A DNA stretch of 64,000 nucleotides from JBOGXA01 sp050694175 (GTDB lineage: Bacteria > Actinomycetota > CADDZG01 > WHSQ01), in NCBI GenBank assembly GCA_050694175.1, contig JBOGXA010000014.1, positions 32,120 to 96,119 of the forward strand. Direction: 5' to 3'. The position numbers and the translations under genes were made by a program. Below are positions 34,092 through 42,603 of the stretch, piece after piece. Under the pieces are notes generated by a model. That model did no database searches. It worked only from the letters and a program-made list of their open reading frames with translations, and was not told where the DNA came from. Each line of letters opens with the position of its first letter. Positions within the stretch are counted from its first letter, which is position 1.

Positions 34092-35387
34092 CTAGGTTCT
34101 CCTCATCAGCTTGAGGAGGGTCGGGACGATGTCCGTCCCCCGGAGGTGGCCGAGCGAACCGGTGCACGACGAGGCCTCGGAGAAGACGTTCACGCCGTCG
34201 CTCTCCACGGCACCCCCTGAGATCAGCAGCGGCACCGGGCCGTCGGTGTGGGCGCCCCGTGCGCAACTGGTCGAATGATCTGCTGTAACCGCAACCACGA
34301 TGTCGGCGAGGTCGATTGCGTGAAGGAGCGGTTCGAAGAAGTCCTCATCGATGCGCTCGATGGATTCGATCTTGGCCCTGTGGTCGCGGTCGTGGGCGGG
34401 GACATCCGGGCCCTTGATGTGGATGTACAGGCCGCCGAAGTCCGCGATCGCCTCGGCTGCCAGCGACGCCCACGACTGATACTGCTCGCCCGGAGGGATG
34501 CCGGTCGGTGCTTCGATCACTCCCATGCCGGTGAGCCGCGCGATCCCCATCTCCACGGGCATCTCGACGAAGCAGCCCATCTTGATTCCGAATCGTTCTT
34601 CAAAGGGAGGAAGATCGGGTAGGCGGTCGCCCGCATCGCGGGTCAGCACGAAATTTCCCGCCAGCTTCCCCGCCTCTTCGCGCTTCTTATTGATGGATGA
34701 CGCCGATAGAACCTCGAAGGATGCGGCCAGCCAGTCGTTCGTGATGCGCGCCGCGCGCCGGGCCCCGGGATCGGATTCGTTGCCCGCCACCGGAGTTACC
34801 CGGACGACCCGGTCTTCGAACTCTTCCTTCGCAACCCCAAGCAGCCCCTCGCGGCCGTAGGCAGGATCCGAGTTCTCGACGTCCGCTGCGAGCTCGCCTT
34901 CCGTCGACCGAAGCACGAGCGCGCCGCGGTGTCCCACCGTCGCGCGGAAATCGAACGAGGCGCCTTCCACTAAGGCTTTCTCTTGAACCTCCGCCGCGAG
35001 CGACTTCGCCTCGCGATCGCCCAAGTCGCGCCCCACGCGACGGTCGACGATCTCCCAACCGTCGTCATCCTTTCGGACGGTTGCAAAGTTCACTCGATAT
35101 GCGAGGTCGCCCGGTCTCACGTCGAGCCCGGCGCCCACAGCTTCGAGCGGACCGCGGCCCGTGTGGTACGCGAACGGGTCGTATCCGAGTACGGCCAGAA
35201 CCGCGATGTCGGATTCCGGTGCAATGCCTTCGCCGACGGTAGTCACGTATCCGTTCACTCCTTTCGTGGCCAGCGAGTCGAGACGCGGCGTCCTTGCCGC
35301 CTCCAGTGGCGTCCTGCCGTCGAGGGCGTCAAGCGGGTCGTCTCCCAAACCGTCGAGAATTACGTACAGCAGTCGTGGGTTGCTCAC
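34092..35387 (-). CDS. apgM: Archaeal-type cofactor-independent phosphoglycerate mutase
   Basis: 431 residues of the alkaline phosphatase superfamily, interconverting 3- and 2-phosphoglycerate with metal ions. N-terminal metal/nucleophile site in LLYVILDGLGDDPL, then VGEGIAPESDIAVLAVLGYD with the catalytic Ser (PESD), YHTGRGPLEAVG, and C-terminal metal motifs KGPDVPAHDRDHRAK and VAVTADHSTSCARGAHTDGP. All expected ligands are present. It is monocistronic with the gap to 35537 upstream. Confidence 0.93.
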   Translation of the reverse strand: MSNPRLLYVILDGLGDDPLDALDGRTPLEAARTPRLDSLATKGVNGYVTTVGEGIAPESDIAVLAVLGYDPFAYHTGRGPLEAVGAGLDVRPGDLAYRVNFATVRKDDDGWEIVDRRVGRDLGDREAKSLAAEVQEKALVEGASFDFRATVGHRGALVLRSTEGELAADVENSDPAYGREGLLGVAKEEFEDRVVRVTPVAGNESDPGARRAARITNDWLAASFEVLSASSINKKREEAGKLAGNFVLTRDAGDRLPDLPPFEERFGIKMGCFVEMPVEMGIARLTGMGVIEAPTGIPPGEQYQSWASLAAEAIADFGGLYIHIKGPDVPAHDRDHRAKIESIERIDEDFFEPLLHAIDLADIVVAVTADHSTSCARGAHTDGPVPLLISGGAVESDGVNVFSEASSCTGSLGHLRGTDIVPTLLKLMRRT

Positions 35388-35536
35388 GATGTCGGCTTCC
35401 TCCCGTGGTGATCACGAAGGCCCATCTTCGGGCGCTCACCATGCTCGCACAGGGGTGCGAACTGAATTAATATGTCTCCGACGCTCGGGTCCTATCCTTA
35501 GAGGAAGACGAGTGGGTCCTTAAAACTGCGCGCGAA

Positions 35537-35575
35537 ATTGGGCCCGGCCCCCGGGGGGAGGGGGCCGGGCCCAAT
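35537..35575. terminator. Very strong perfect hairpin (terminator-like)
   Basis: Two exact 16-base arms, ATTGGGCCCGGCCCCC and its complement, enclose GGGGGGA; GCGCG/CGCGC outside can extend the stem past a two-base bulge. There is no T-run on either side, so it may act as a factor-assisted terminator for the SHOCT gene (63 bases past its stop) or as another structural element. Confidence 0.6.
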
Positions 35576-35637
35576 CGCGCCGGGTGTTCGGCGTTGGCTG
35601 TCTGGATCTGCAGACACTCGGGCGGAACCCAGTATCT

Positions 35638-35895
35638 CTAGCGTCCGACGTCCTTTAGCACCTTCAGGCGGTCGCGGTACTCGTTCTCGTTGATTTCGCC
35701 ACGTGCGTAGCGCTCGCCGAGCACCGATTCCGCGGACGGTCCGCCGCGCCACCGCGCCAGCCCACGCTTCGACCGGAACAGGGCAAAGATAACGACACCC
35801 CAAAGAAGCAACCAGAACAGTGGGAAAATGGGCCACCAACCGCCCGCATGTCCGTGGTTGGCGAGCATTTCAGCCGCTGCCATCATCATTTCCAT
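35638..35895 (-). CDS. SHOCT-domain membrane protein
   Basis: 85 residues from the ATG at 35895, with AGGAGG nearby. A Met/His-containing head (EMMMAAAEMLANHGHAGGWW), one membrane helix (PIFPLFWLLLWGVVIFALF), then a basic linker and the SHOCT end: ESVLGERYARGEINENEYRD RL. SHOCT motifs are thought to mediate oligomerisation; role unknown. Confidence 0.85.
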   Translation of the reverse strand: MEMMMAAAEMLANHGHAGGWWPIFPLFWLLLWGVVIFALFRSKRGLARWRGGPSAESVLGERYARGEINENEYRDRLKVLKDVGR

Positions 35896-36058
35896 TGACC
35901 TCCTGTGAGTTATGACCGGTCGCACCGGTCCGCTTGATCCAACGGTTCTAATGCTCGTGGATGAGGCAGGGGAAGTCGTCGCCCGGCGGGATGCACTTCG
36001 GATACCTCGCCGGAATGCATCTTCTGTCGGGACATACCGCACCCGGAGTACGCCCGGG
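35896..36058. other. Intergenic spacer
   Basis: Separates the SHOCT gene from azlD on the same strand. No gene recognised. Confidence 0.4.
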
Positions 36059-36352
36059 TTAAGAGAAGATCAGGGCCCCCACCCCGTAGCCAGCAAGGCC
36101 GCCGACGAGCACCGCCAGCAGCGAGCGCGTCGGGGAGACGAGCAAAGCGCCGAACGCCGCGCACAGAGTCTCCGGCGGTGCGAGTTCCCCGTCCTCGATC
36201 AGCGAAGTCACGGCGAGGGCCGCGAACAGCGGAGCCGGAATTCGGTCGAGTACCGCTCTTACCGGTGCTGGGGGCTGAGGCATGAGGACCAACGCAAGCG
36301 CCCTGCTGCTGTAGGTAAGCGCGGCAATGATCACGATGAGACCGACACTCAT
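36059..36352 (-). CDS. azlD: AzlD-family branched-chain amino acid export subunit
   Basis: 97 residues, three to four helices (VGLIVIIAALTYSSRALALV, PAPLFAALAVTSLIED, LAVLVGGLAGYGVGALIF), the size and layout of the small AzlD/BrnE subunit that pairs with AzlC/BrnF to export branched-chain amino acids or methionine. It overlaps azlC by ATGA. Confidence 0.85.
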   Translation of the reverse strand: MSVGLIVIIAALTYSSRALALVLMPQPPAPVRAVLDRIPAPLFAALAVTSLIEDGELAPPETLCAAFGALLVSPTRSLLAVLVGGLAGYGVGALIFS

Positions 36353-36990
36353 CTATCGTGCCCCGGGATCGCGACCGCCACGGCGGCAATCACTGCGGCG
36401 AGCCCGCGACCGCCCGGCCACAGCACCGCGGCGCCGGCAGTCAAGCCCGCGGCAACTACCGCGCGCGCAGCTATCGAGCGGGATTGACAAGACAAGGCGG
36501 CGAGACCGATGAACAGGACGGGGAAGACCGCCTCCGCTGCCGAACTGACGCTTTCCACCGAGGCTCCCAGCAGGCCCAGCACCGTTCCCGCCTGCCACGC
36601 GCTGTAGAAGGCAACGCCGGACACCAACAGCGTGCGTCCCGCGTCGCCTCCCGCTGCGAGCGCCAGTCCTGCGGATTCGTCCACGAGGAACCACGCGAGC
36701 CCGGCGCGCTTCAGAGGTCCCTTGTCGACACGAGGCCGTAGCACCGCGCCCAAGACGAGATTCCGCAGGTTGAGGGTGATCGCCCCGGCCACCAGCGCAC
36801 CCACACCCGCGCCGGCCGACAACAGCGCGGTGATCGTGAACTGAAGCGCACCAGAGAAGATGAGCAGCGAACTCAGAATCGTCGCTCCCGCTCCCATCTG
36901 AGGTCGCGAAAGGCTCCCGTAGATCACTCCGAACACGAAGATCGCCGCTGCCGGCGTCGCGGTCGCGGCGAGCATCCCGCGCTGTTTCAT
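36349..36990 (-). CDS. azlC: AzlC-family branched-chain amino acid export subunit
   Basis: 213 residues from the ATG at 36990. Membrane protein with GVIYGSLSRPQMGAGATILS, then FSGALQFTITALLSAGAG and LNLRNLVLGAVLRPRV (typical AzlC LxNxRh motif), and DESAGLALAAGGDAGRT. It forms the larger half of the exporter with AzlD. The ATG at 37053 would add 21 residues not seen in the family. Confidence 0.88.
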   Translation of the reverse strand: MKQRGMLAATATPAAAIFVFGVIYGSLSRPQMGAGATILSSLLIFSGALQFTITALLSAGAGVGALVAGAITLNLRNLVLGAVLRPRVDKGPLKRAGLAWFLVDESAGLALAAGGDAGRTLLVSGVAFYSAWQAGTVLGLLGASVESVSSAAEAVFPVLFIGLAALSCQSRSIAARAVVAAGLTAGAAVLWPGGRGLAAVIAAVAVAIPGHDR

Positions 36991-37114
36991 TGCGCAAGGG
37001 GTTGATGGAGCGGACGGGTGCGGTGCACCATCGCAGCGTACCGGGCTACCCACCGAACCTTGGAAACATGCCGATAGGGTTGGACGATGGACATACTTTT
37101 CGTAGACGCCTAAA

Positions 37115-37165
37115 CGACGTTTGGGTCCGCTGGTGCGCTATGCGAACATCCCGGCCCAAACGTCG
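37115..37165. repeat. Perfect 11-bp inverted repeat upstream of azlC
   Basis: CGACGTTTGGG (37115-37125) and CCCAAACGTCG (37155-37165), 29 bases apart, about 125 bases ahead of azlC. The left arm is inside AAACGACGTTT, itself a palindrome. It may be an operator; no regulator is adjacent. Confidence 0.4.
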
Positions 37166-37223
37166 CGCGAGGACCGGCACGACTCAGACCCAAATAACCG
37201 GCGTTTCAAGAAAGTGTCCCGGC

Positions 37224-37862
37224 TCAGCGGGCCTGACCGTCCTCGCCGTGGATCACCAGGTCAACGCCTCGCCTGCGGGACAGATCTCGGCCTGCCTCGA
37301 TCGCCTCGTCCTGAGTGTCGAAGTAGCCCTCAGGCTCCGACGAATCCTCGTCTCTGAGGGTCCACCCCTCGAACCCGTCGGGAATGACGTGCAGATCCCT
37401 CCCCCTTCGAATTCCTTCTGGCTTCCGTAAGGTGGGTTCCGTCCCCAGCTTGTTCTCAATTCTCCTGAGCGCAGCCTCAACCCGGTCGCCGCCATCCCTG
37501 GATTCCGCGCTCCCTTTGTGAATGAGGACGGCAGCCATGACCGTGAACGAGAACAGCTGAAGGAACTCGGACTGCCAGTTCTCGAGCGTCGATTGCGAGA
37601 ACTCGGCAAGGAAATCCCCAAGCTCCGGCGCTTGACCGTGTTGGAGTTGTTGGTCGGTGAATGTCTGCCACTCGGCCGCCGCCTGCCCCATCCAACTGAG
37701 AAAGAACAGGGAGCAGAATCCAAGGCTCAGACCGAAGTTCTTCCACAGATGCAGGCGCGCCCGTTTCTCATTCTGGATGCTCCGCGCCAGAGCTCCGGCA
37801 AGATAGATGGTGATCCCCAGCATCAGGGCGAGAATCGCCACCATCGCAGCGGCACCGGTCAT
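37224..37862 (-). CDS. DUF6766-like membrane protein with a DUF2188-like tail
   Basis: 212 residues. Helices 5-28 and 42-60 (KNFGLSLGFCSLFFLSWMGQ) and 100-122 (ENWQSEFLQLFSFTVMAAVL then IHKGSAESRD), the DUF6766 pattern. The last ~60 residues (LHVIPDGFEGWTLRDEDSSE, then YFDTQDEAIEAGRDLSRRRG) resemble DUF2188, a small barrel. So it looks like a fusion of two small domains. Function unknown. Confidence 0.75.
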   Translation of the reverse strand: MTGAAAMVAILALMLGITIYLAGALARSIQNEKRARLHLWKNFGLSLGFCSLFFLSWMGQAAAEWQTFTDQQLQHGQAPELGDFLAEFSQSTLENWQSEFLQLFSFTVMAAVLIHKGSAESRDGGDRVEAALRRIENKLGTEPTLRKPEGIRRGRDLHVIPDGFEGWTLRDEDSSEPEGYFDTQDEAIEAGRDLSRRRGVDLVIHGEDGQAR

Positions 37863-37979
37863 GTCCCACCTCCCGTCAACGAACGACTGTTAGAACGCGA
37901 ACAGGCAGACCCAGCGACTCGGTCGCCGACGTCACCATATGAGTGCTCACGACCAGATCCGAGGAGCGAGAGGCGGCGG

Positions 37980-38210
37980 TTAGCCGGACTTCTTTCCGCC
38001 CTTCCGACCGGCCGCAGCCTTCTGGGCCTTGGTACCGCCGACTTTGCTCGCGGTCGTCGCCCTGCCTCCGCTCGAAGACTTCCTGCCGCCCTTCTGCGAC
38101 GCATCGGGTGTGTTTGCTATCCGTGCGGCTCGCTGCTTGCTCATGCCTTTCTTGCGTAACCCTTCGTACAGCTTGTCGTTCTTGATGCTGGGGCCGTGAT
38201 CCTTAGCCAC
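37980..38210 (-). CDS. DUF7218-like small basic protein
   Basis: 76 residues. The front (AKDHGPSIKNDKLYEGLRKK then GMSKQRAARIANTPD) is the conserved part of this actinobacterial family, a Rho-N-like helical motif. The tail is rich in Lys, Gly and Ser (QKGGRKSSSGGRATT) and probably binds nucleic acid. AGGAGGAACA lies upstream. Confidence 0.82.
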   Translation of the reverse strand: MAKDHGPSIKNDKLYEGLRKKGMSKQRAARIANTPDASQKGGRKSSSGGRATTASKVGGTKAQKAAAGRKGGKKSG

Positions 38211-38270
38211 TGTTCCTCCTCACCAGCCGGGACGAGGCTTGGCTCCCCGCCGTCGACCAACTCGAACAGA

Positions 38271-38295
38271 AAGGGCCGCCGTGGGCGGCCCTTTT
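38271..38295. terminator. Bidirectional terminator-like hairpin
   Basis: AAGGGCCGCC-GTG-GGCGGCCCTT, a perfect 10-bp stem followed by TTT. It lies between two divergent genes (37980 and 38412), so no gene obviously ends here. It may insulate the two promoters, or mark a lost gene. Confidence 0.65.
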
Positions 38296-38411
38296 GTGGA
38301 CTCATTCTCGGATATCCGGTCCCGCCCGTGCCAAACGGCAACCCGCATCGCATGAGGACACGCGGGGCCGCCCGTGGCCGGATAGGACTGTGTTCGTGGC
38401 AGAGTGGCCCA

Positions 38412-39329
38412 ATGAGCGCAGCGCCTGTGATCGCGGTGGGAACCACCGACGGGATTTGGTTCCCGGGGACGGATCAGCCGACGGAGTTCGCCGGGCGCAA
38501 CGTCGCGCAACTGCGCTCCACGAACGCGGTCCTGTGGGCCGTTGTGGACGGCCGCACGGTGGCCCGCCGCGGCCCGTCAGGGGGTTGGGAAAGCATTGCC
38601 GAGGTGGCAGACCTGAGGCTGAATTGCGTTCTGCCACTGGGCGACGGGGTGCTGGTCGGTACATCGAGCGCTCACTTGCTCGAGATCTCCGGTGGCGTTA
38701 TCGAACGCCTACAAACCTTCGATGCCGCACCGGGACGGGACCAGTGGTTCACTCCGTGGGGAGGGGCTCCCGACGTGCGCTCGATCGATGCGGACGACGA
38801 TCGGATCTACGTGAATGTGCATGTCGGCGGGATACTGCGGTCCGATCACCAACTCGAAAGCTGGGACCCGACCCTCGACATCAATGCCGATGTGCACGAG
38901 ATTCATGTCGTCCCGCGTCGTACTGATCTGCTTCTTGCCGCATGCTCGTGGGGTCTCGCCGTCTCCACCAATGGAGGCGACTCGTGGAGTTTTCTTGCCG
39001 ACGGGATGCACGCGCACTATTGCAGAGCAGTGGTTGCTGTCGGCGATTTTGCATTGGTGACCGCCGCCCTCGGCCCCCGCGGCGGTCAAGGCGCCGTCTA
39101 TCGCTGTCCACTCGACAAGCCGGAGGCCCTCGAAAAGTGTGAACGCGGCCTGCCGGCATGGTTCGACGACAACATCGACACGGGTTGCGTGGCCGCCCGG
39201 GATGAGCTAGCCGTTCTCGGTAGCGCCGACGGCAGAGTCTTCGCATCCGAGGACGCGGGAGCAACATGGAGTGAGGTCGCGTCGGGACTCCCGGAAATCC
39301 GCGGGGTCGCACTCGTTAACTCCCAGTGA
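38412..39329 (+). CDS. BNR/sialidase-like beta-propeller protein
   Basis: 305 residues from the ATG at 38412. Repeated strands with Asp-box-like turns: VSTNGGDSWSFLADGM and ASEDAGATWSEVASGLPE are clear BNR motifs, with GTTDGIWFPG and GTSSAHLLEI earlier. No signal peptide, so probably cytosolic, like the so-called WD40/YVTN exo-sialidase-like proteins. Catalytic sialidase residues are not evident. It overlaps or abuts the DUF983 gene. Confidence 0.82.
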   Translation: MSAAPVIAVGTTDGIWFPGTDQPTEFAGRNVAQLRSTNAVLWAVVDGRTVARRGPSGGWESIAEVADLRLNCVLPLGDGVLVGTSSAHLLEISGGVIERLQTFDAAPGRDQWFTPWGGAPDVRSIDADDDRIYVNVHVGGILRSDHQLESWDPTLDINADVHEIHVVPRRTDLLLAACSWGLAVSTNGGDSWSFLADGMHAHYCRAVVAVGDFALVTAALGPRGGQGAVYRCPLDKPEALEKCERGLPAWFDDNIDTGCVAARDELAVLGSADGRVFASEDAGATWSEVASGLPEIRGVALVNSQ

Positions 39330-39372
39330 CGCAGCAACGGCGCATCGCGACCTCGCTACGTCTCGAGCCTCG

Positions 39373-39774
39373 GTGACGCCGTCCACCACGGAGGGCGCGC
39401 GAGAGGATGGATTCAAGCCGGGGCTGGGAAGATCTCTGATACGAGCGCTTCTTCGGCATTGCCCCCGCTGCAACGCACGCAAGGTATTCGCGAGTTGGTT
39501 CCGTCTAAGAGAGACCTGTCCCCGCTGCCGACTCGCCTTTTCGCGCGAGGAGGGTTACTGGGTCGGAGCCATCATCATCAACACGGCCGTCACCGAAGTG
39601 GTCTTCGGCGTTCTCTTCGTCGCCACCCTGGTCACGTCGTTCCCGGAAGTCCCGTGGCAGCCGCTCCTCGCCGTCGGGCTTGCGACGAACGGCCTCTTCC
39701 CGATCTTCTTCCATCCCTATTCCAAAACATTGTGGGTGCCGATCGATCTCCATATCCATCCCCCGAGTCCCTGA
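39373..39774 (+). CDS. DUF983 membrane protein
   Basis: 133 residues from a likely GTG at 39373; an in-frame ATG at 39271 would overlap the preceding gene by 59 bases. DUF983 signatures: ALLRHCPRCNARKVFASWFR then CPRCRLAFSREEGYWVGA (two CPRC knuckles and EEGYW), followed by two or three helices. Membrane protein of unknown role, often near cytochrome oxidase genes, which are not here. Confidence 0.85.
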   Translation: MTPSTTEGAREDGFKPGLGRSLIRALLRHCPRCNARKVFASWFRLRETCPRCRLAFSREEGYWVGAIIINTAVTEVVFGVLFVATLVTSFPEVPWQPLLAVGLATNGLFPIFFHPYSKTLWVPIDLHIHPPSP

Positions 39775-39805
39775 TGCGGCCCTTGCCGTTTACGCTTCCG
39801 CCGGG

Positions 39806-40399
39806 ATGGGACAGGTAAACCCTGTGCTGCGCGCGTCGGTTACGTGCGCGCTGACGCTTGTTGGGCTGCTGCCCCACGGCCCTGCACGGGCCGGGCCCGG
39901 TTTCGTGCCGGAGACGAAGTTCTCGAACCTCCAGCTCGACGACTGGGAGCCGTCGATCGCCGCCGATGACTCCGGACACGTCTACTGGGCGACGACTCGC
40001 TACGGAGGGCGCAAGGCCTGCAAGGGGTGCCCCGATCCGGCAATCGTCTACCGGGTCTCGAGCGACGCGGGGGCGACGTGGAGTGAGCGCCGCTACGTGT
40101 GCCGGTGCCGCGGCGTCGGTGGACAGCATAGCGTGGACGGACAACCGCACCGGCCGATGGAACACGTGGTACCAGCGCTCCACAAACGGTGGCGACTCGT
40201 GGACGGAGCGCGAGCGCCTCTCGAATCGAGCCGGCGGCGCGCCCTACAAAAACGACCGCGGCTTCAAGTTCCCGTACGGCGACTACGGTCAGCTCGCCAT
40301 CGACGGAGCGGGCATCACCCACGCAACGTGGGGCGAGGGGCCGAGCTACGTCGGGCCGGGGGAAGCTGGTACACCCGCGCCCTCTCACCGGCTCCCTGA
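39806..40399 (+). pseudogene. Secreted sialidase-like protein, broken
   Basis: Begins with a signal-like stretch (PVLRASVTCALTLVGLLPHG) and propeller strands (LDDWEPSIAADDSGHVYWAT, VSSDAGATWSERRYVC). Then the frame changes to AWTDNRTGRWNTWYQRSTNG and GDSWTERERLSNRAG, and back again at GGSWYTR before the stop at 40399. Between the first two parts roughly a hundred residues of a normal sialidase-family protein are missing. At least two shifts and a deletion make this a probable pseudogene. Confidence 0.6.
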
Positions 40400-40406
40400 G
40401 ACGGCG

Positions 40407-40835
40407 CTATCGCTGTGGCCGTGTCCGGGCGCACAGGATCGCGATTCCTGTCCATCCCCACACAATCGCCAGCACGATCAGAAGATTGCGGGCGTAGTTG
40501 TTGGGGAGGACGCTCGGATTCGCCGGGTTGCGCCCGTATCCCCGCAGGAACGGGAACGTGATCAACACGAAGACGCCGGTGGCGACGAGCGCTGACTGGA
40601 CGATCGGCCGCATCCTCGCGGGCAGCGTTCTGACCAAAACGAATGCGGCGCCAAAGACGATCGGCGCCGCTATGAAGTCGTGAACAAGCGCCGCTCCCGC
40701 GAACCATTTGATCCACTCTCCGGGATGTGTACGGCTCGCATCGTGCCACAGGCTCCAGACCCCGAAGCCCATTACCGCCCAGCCGGGAAGAGCGACGAGC
40801 CAGAACGATCTTCGGTTCATGGCGTGGCGCTTCAT
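40407..40835 (-). CDS. Uncharacterised four-helix membrane protein of the molybdo-operon
   Basis: 142 residues from the ATG at 40835, which overlaps the oxidoreductase stop (TGATG). Helices at about 10-28 (FWLVALPGWAVMGFGVWSLW), 45-70 (GAALVHDFIAAPIVFGAAFV), 80-97 and 115-135. A conserved HD in LVHDF could be functional. Last gene of the left operon; may be a membrane partner of the oxidoreductase. Confidence 0.8.
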   Translation of the reverse strand: MKRHAMNRRSFWLVALPGWAVMGFGVWSLWHDASRTHPGEWIKWFAGAALVHDFIAAPIVFGAAFVLVRTLPARMRPIVQSALVATGVFVLITFPFLRGYGRNPANPSVLPNNYARNLLIVLAIVWGWTGIAILCARTRPQR

Positions 40836-42040
40836 CACAACACCACCAATCGGTGTACCCATTTCGTCTGCATTACCCCCGGCCGGTTGGGGCCGATAAG
40901 TCGAGCCGGATAACCGTGGTCGATGTGAAGGGGCTCCCCGTTTACCTCGAGAGCGATCAGCGTGTCGCGATCGCGCGCATGGATGCGATTCAGCTCCGAC
41001 GACCTGTAGAGGCCCACCGCCTGGAGTGATTCGATCATCACTTCCGCGTTCTCGGCTGCACCCGCCAGCGCGAGAAGGCTCGCAACTCGCACCCCACGCC
41101 AGCGAACCGATGCGCTCCAGCCCTCGACGCACGAGATTGGCAACGTCGCCTCATGCTGCGGAAGAGCTTGCAACTCTGCAAGTGAGAACGACAGTGGACG
41201 CGCAACCTCTCCTTCGACGTGCAGCCGATAAGCGGGGTCGCGGGCATCCTCGAGCACTCCAGCGCCCGACGCTGTCTTGTTCACCGGGAAGCCCTGGGGG
41301 CCCACGTCGGGGCGACGAGGTGCGAGAAGCGCCAGAGGGTTCAGCGGCCGCAGTGTTTGCCCGAGGGTCGTAAGCGTCACTCCGCCGGCAACGCCGGCGA
41401 TCAGGGCGAAAAAGCGCCGCCGGCTCATTCCCTGAGAGGGCGCCGGGTGCTCGTCCGACTTGTGATTCAGCTCCGTGCGGATGATCGTCGCCTTGGCGCC
41501 GATGTGAACGATCATCGCACCGATCGTGATCCACGCGGCGGAGTAATGACCGGCGGGAAAAAAGAACCGCCACGGATACCACAGGCCGATGTCGGCGACG
41601 CCCGTGAACAAGAGAAAGAGGCTACCGGCTACGAGCGGGAACAGACTGAGTCTCTCCATCAAGTGAAGGAGATCTCTGACCGGTGGCCACGACCACAACC
41701 GCGGGTACACCGTCCACAACTTGGCGAGCAGCACCGGGATCGATGCGAGCCCGGTCGCGACATGGAGCCCCTGCGTGACTCGGTAGAGGCCGGCGGGGCG
41801 GGAGGGCCACTCGAACCAGGCGGGCGGGTGCTGGATCAGATGCGACAGCAGTCCCGTCACGAAGCAGATGATGAAAAGCACGCCGAGGGCGAGCCCCAGC
41901 CATGCGGCCGTGCGTTCCGAATGCAGGCTGCTCCGAAAGGCTCCCGTGCCAAACGGCCCCCGCCGGAACCGTTCGGGCGGCTTCAGGCGGGCGAAGAACG
42001 AAGGCCCAGCGTCGCGAACCACCGCCCCGCTCCCTCCCAT
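40835..42040 (-). CDS. Membrane molybdopterin-dependent oxidoreductase (sulfite-oxidase fold)
   Basis: 401 residues. The N-terminal half is a b-type cytochrome-like membrane unit with four helices (WLGLALGVLFIICFVTGLLS, HVATGLASIPVLLAKLW, LFPLVAGSLFLLFTGVAD, WITIGAMIVHIGAKATI) and paired His. A twin-Arg-like SRRRFFALIAGVAGG precedes the external sulfite-oxidase-like domain with the Mo-ligand Cys in LPISCVEGWSASVRWRGV and HGYPARLIGPNRPGVMQTKW. It would oxidise or reduce a periplasmic substrate and pass electrons through the membrane part. Overlaps the methyltransferase by 58 bases. Confidence 0.88.
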   Translation of the reverse strand: MGGSGAVVRDAGPSFFARLKPPERFRRGPFGTGAFRSSLHSERTAAWLGLALGVLFIICFVTGLLSHLIQHPPAWFEWPSRPAGLYRVTQGLHVATGLASIPVLLAKLWTVYPRLWSWPPVRDLLHLMERLSLFPLVAGSLFLLFTGVADIGLWYPWRFFFPAGHYSAAWITIGAMIVHIGAKATIIRTELNHKSDEHPAPSQGMSRRRFFALIAGVAGGVTLTTLGQTLRPLNPLALLAPRRPDVGPQGFPVNKTASGAGVLEDARDPAYRLHVEGEVARPLSFSLAELQALPQHEATLPISCVEGWSASVRWRGVRVASLLALAGAAENAEVMIESLQAVGLYRSSELNRIHARDRDTLIALEVNGEPLHIDHGYPARLIGPNRPGVMQTKWVHRLVVL

Positions 42041-42603
42041 ATCTCTACGACGTCGTAGTTACAGCTCGACGCGAGCCTTGGGAGGTCGGTCACCCCGACG
42101 CGCGCCCACGGGAACCACACGGAGGCATGAGAGCCCACTTCGATCCGCGCTCTTACCGGACCCACCTCGACTCCGGGGTCCTCGACCTCGGCCAACACCA
42201 GGCCCTCTTCTCGCAACAACCCTGCCAGTCGTCGCAGCAGCGCAGCGGGGTCGCCGCCTATGCCGATGCTCCCGTCGAGGAGCAGCGCGGTCCCCCACCG
42301 GCCGGCACCGGGAATCGGATCGAAGATCGAGCGTTGAAGCACGGGAGCGCCACGCCCGTGTGCGACGGTAACCGCGCTGGGAGCCGCGTCCACTCCGAGG
42401 GCCATCACACCGCGCTCTGCAAGCTCCAGGACATGACGACCCGGCCCGCACCCGACATCGAGCACCGGCGCGACGGCTCGGCCGAGAACCGCGCACTCCT
42501 CCGGTCTCGGGTCCGACAGCCACGGGTCCACGCCGCAAAAGAGCACGTCGCCTGACTCGGACACGAGACATGGCACCGCGTCGATGTCGTGCGTAAGGGT
42601 CAT
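41983..42603 (-). CDS. Class I SAM-dependent methyltransferase
   Basis: 206 residues, ATG at 42603 overlapping the DUF2064 stop (ATGA). SAM-binding motif I APVLDVGCGPGRHVLELA, followed by GVDAAPSAVTVAHGRG and later LLLDGSIGIGGDPAALLRRL. Substrate unknown; operon context with two nucleotide-sugar-type enzymes suggests a glycan or lipid-linked intermediate. Confidence 0.88.
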   Translation of the reverse strand: MTLTHDIDAVPCLVSESGDVLFCGVDPWLSDPRPEECAVLGRAVAPVLDVGCGPGRHVLELAERGVMALGVDAAPSAVTVAHGRGAPVLQRSIFDPIPGAGRWGTALLLDGSIGIGGDPAALLRRLAGLLREEGLVLAEVEDPGVEVGPVRARIEVGSHASVWFPWARVGVTDLPRLASSCNYDVVEIWEGAGRWFATLGLRSSPA

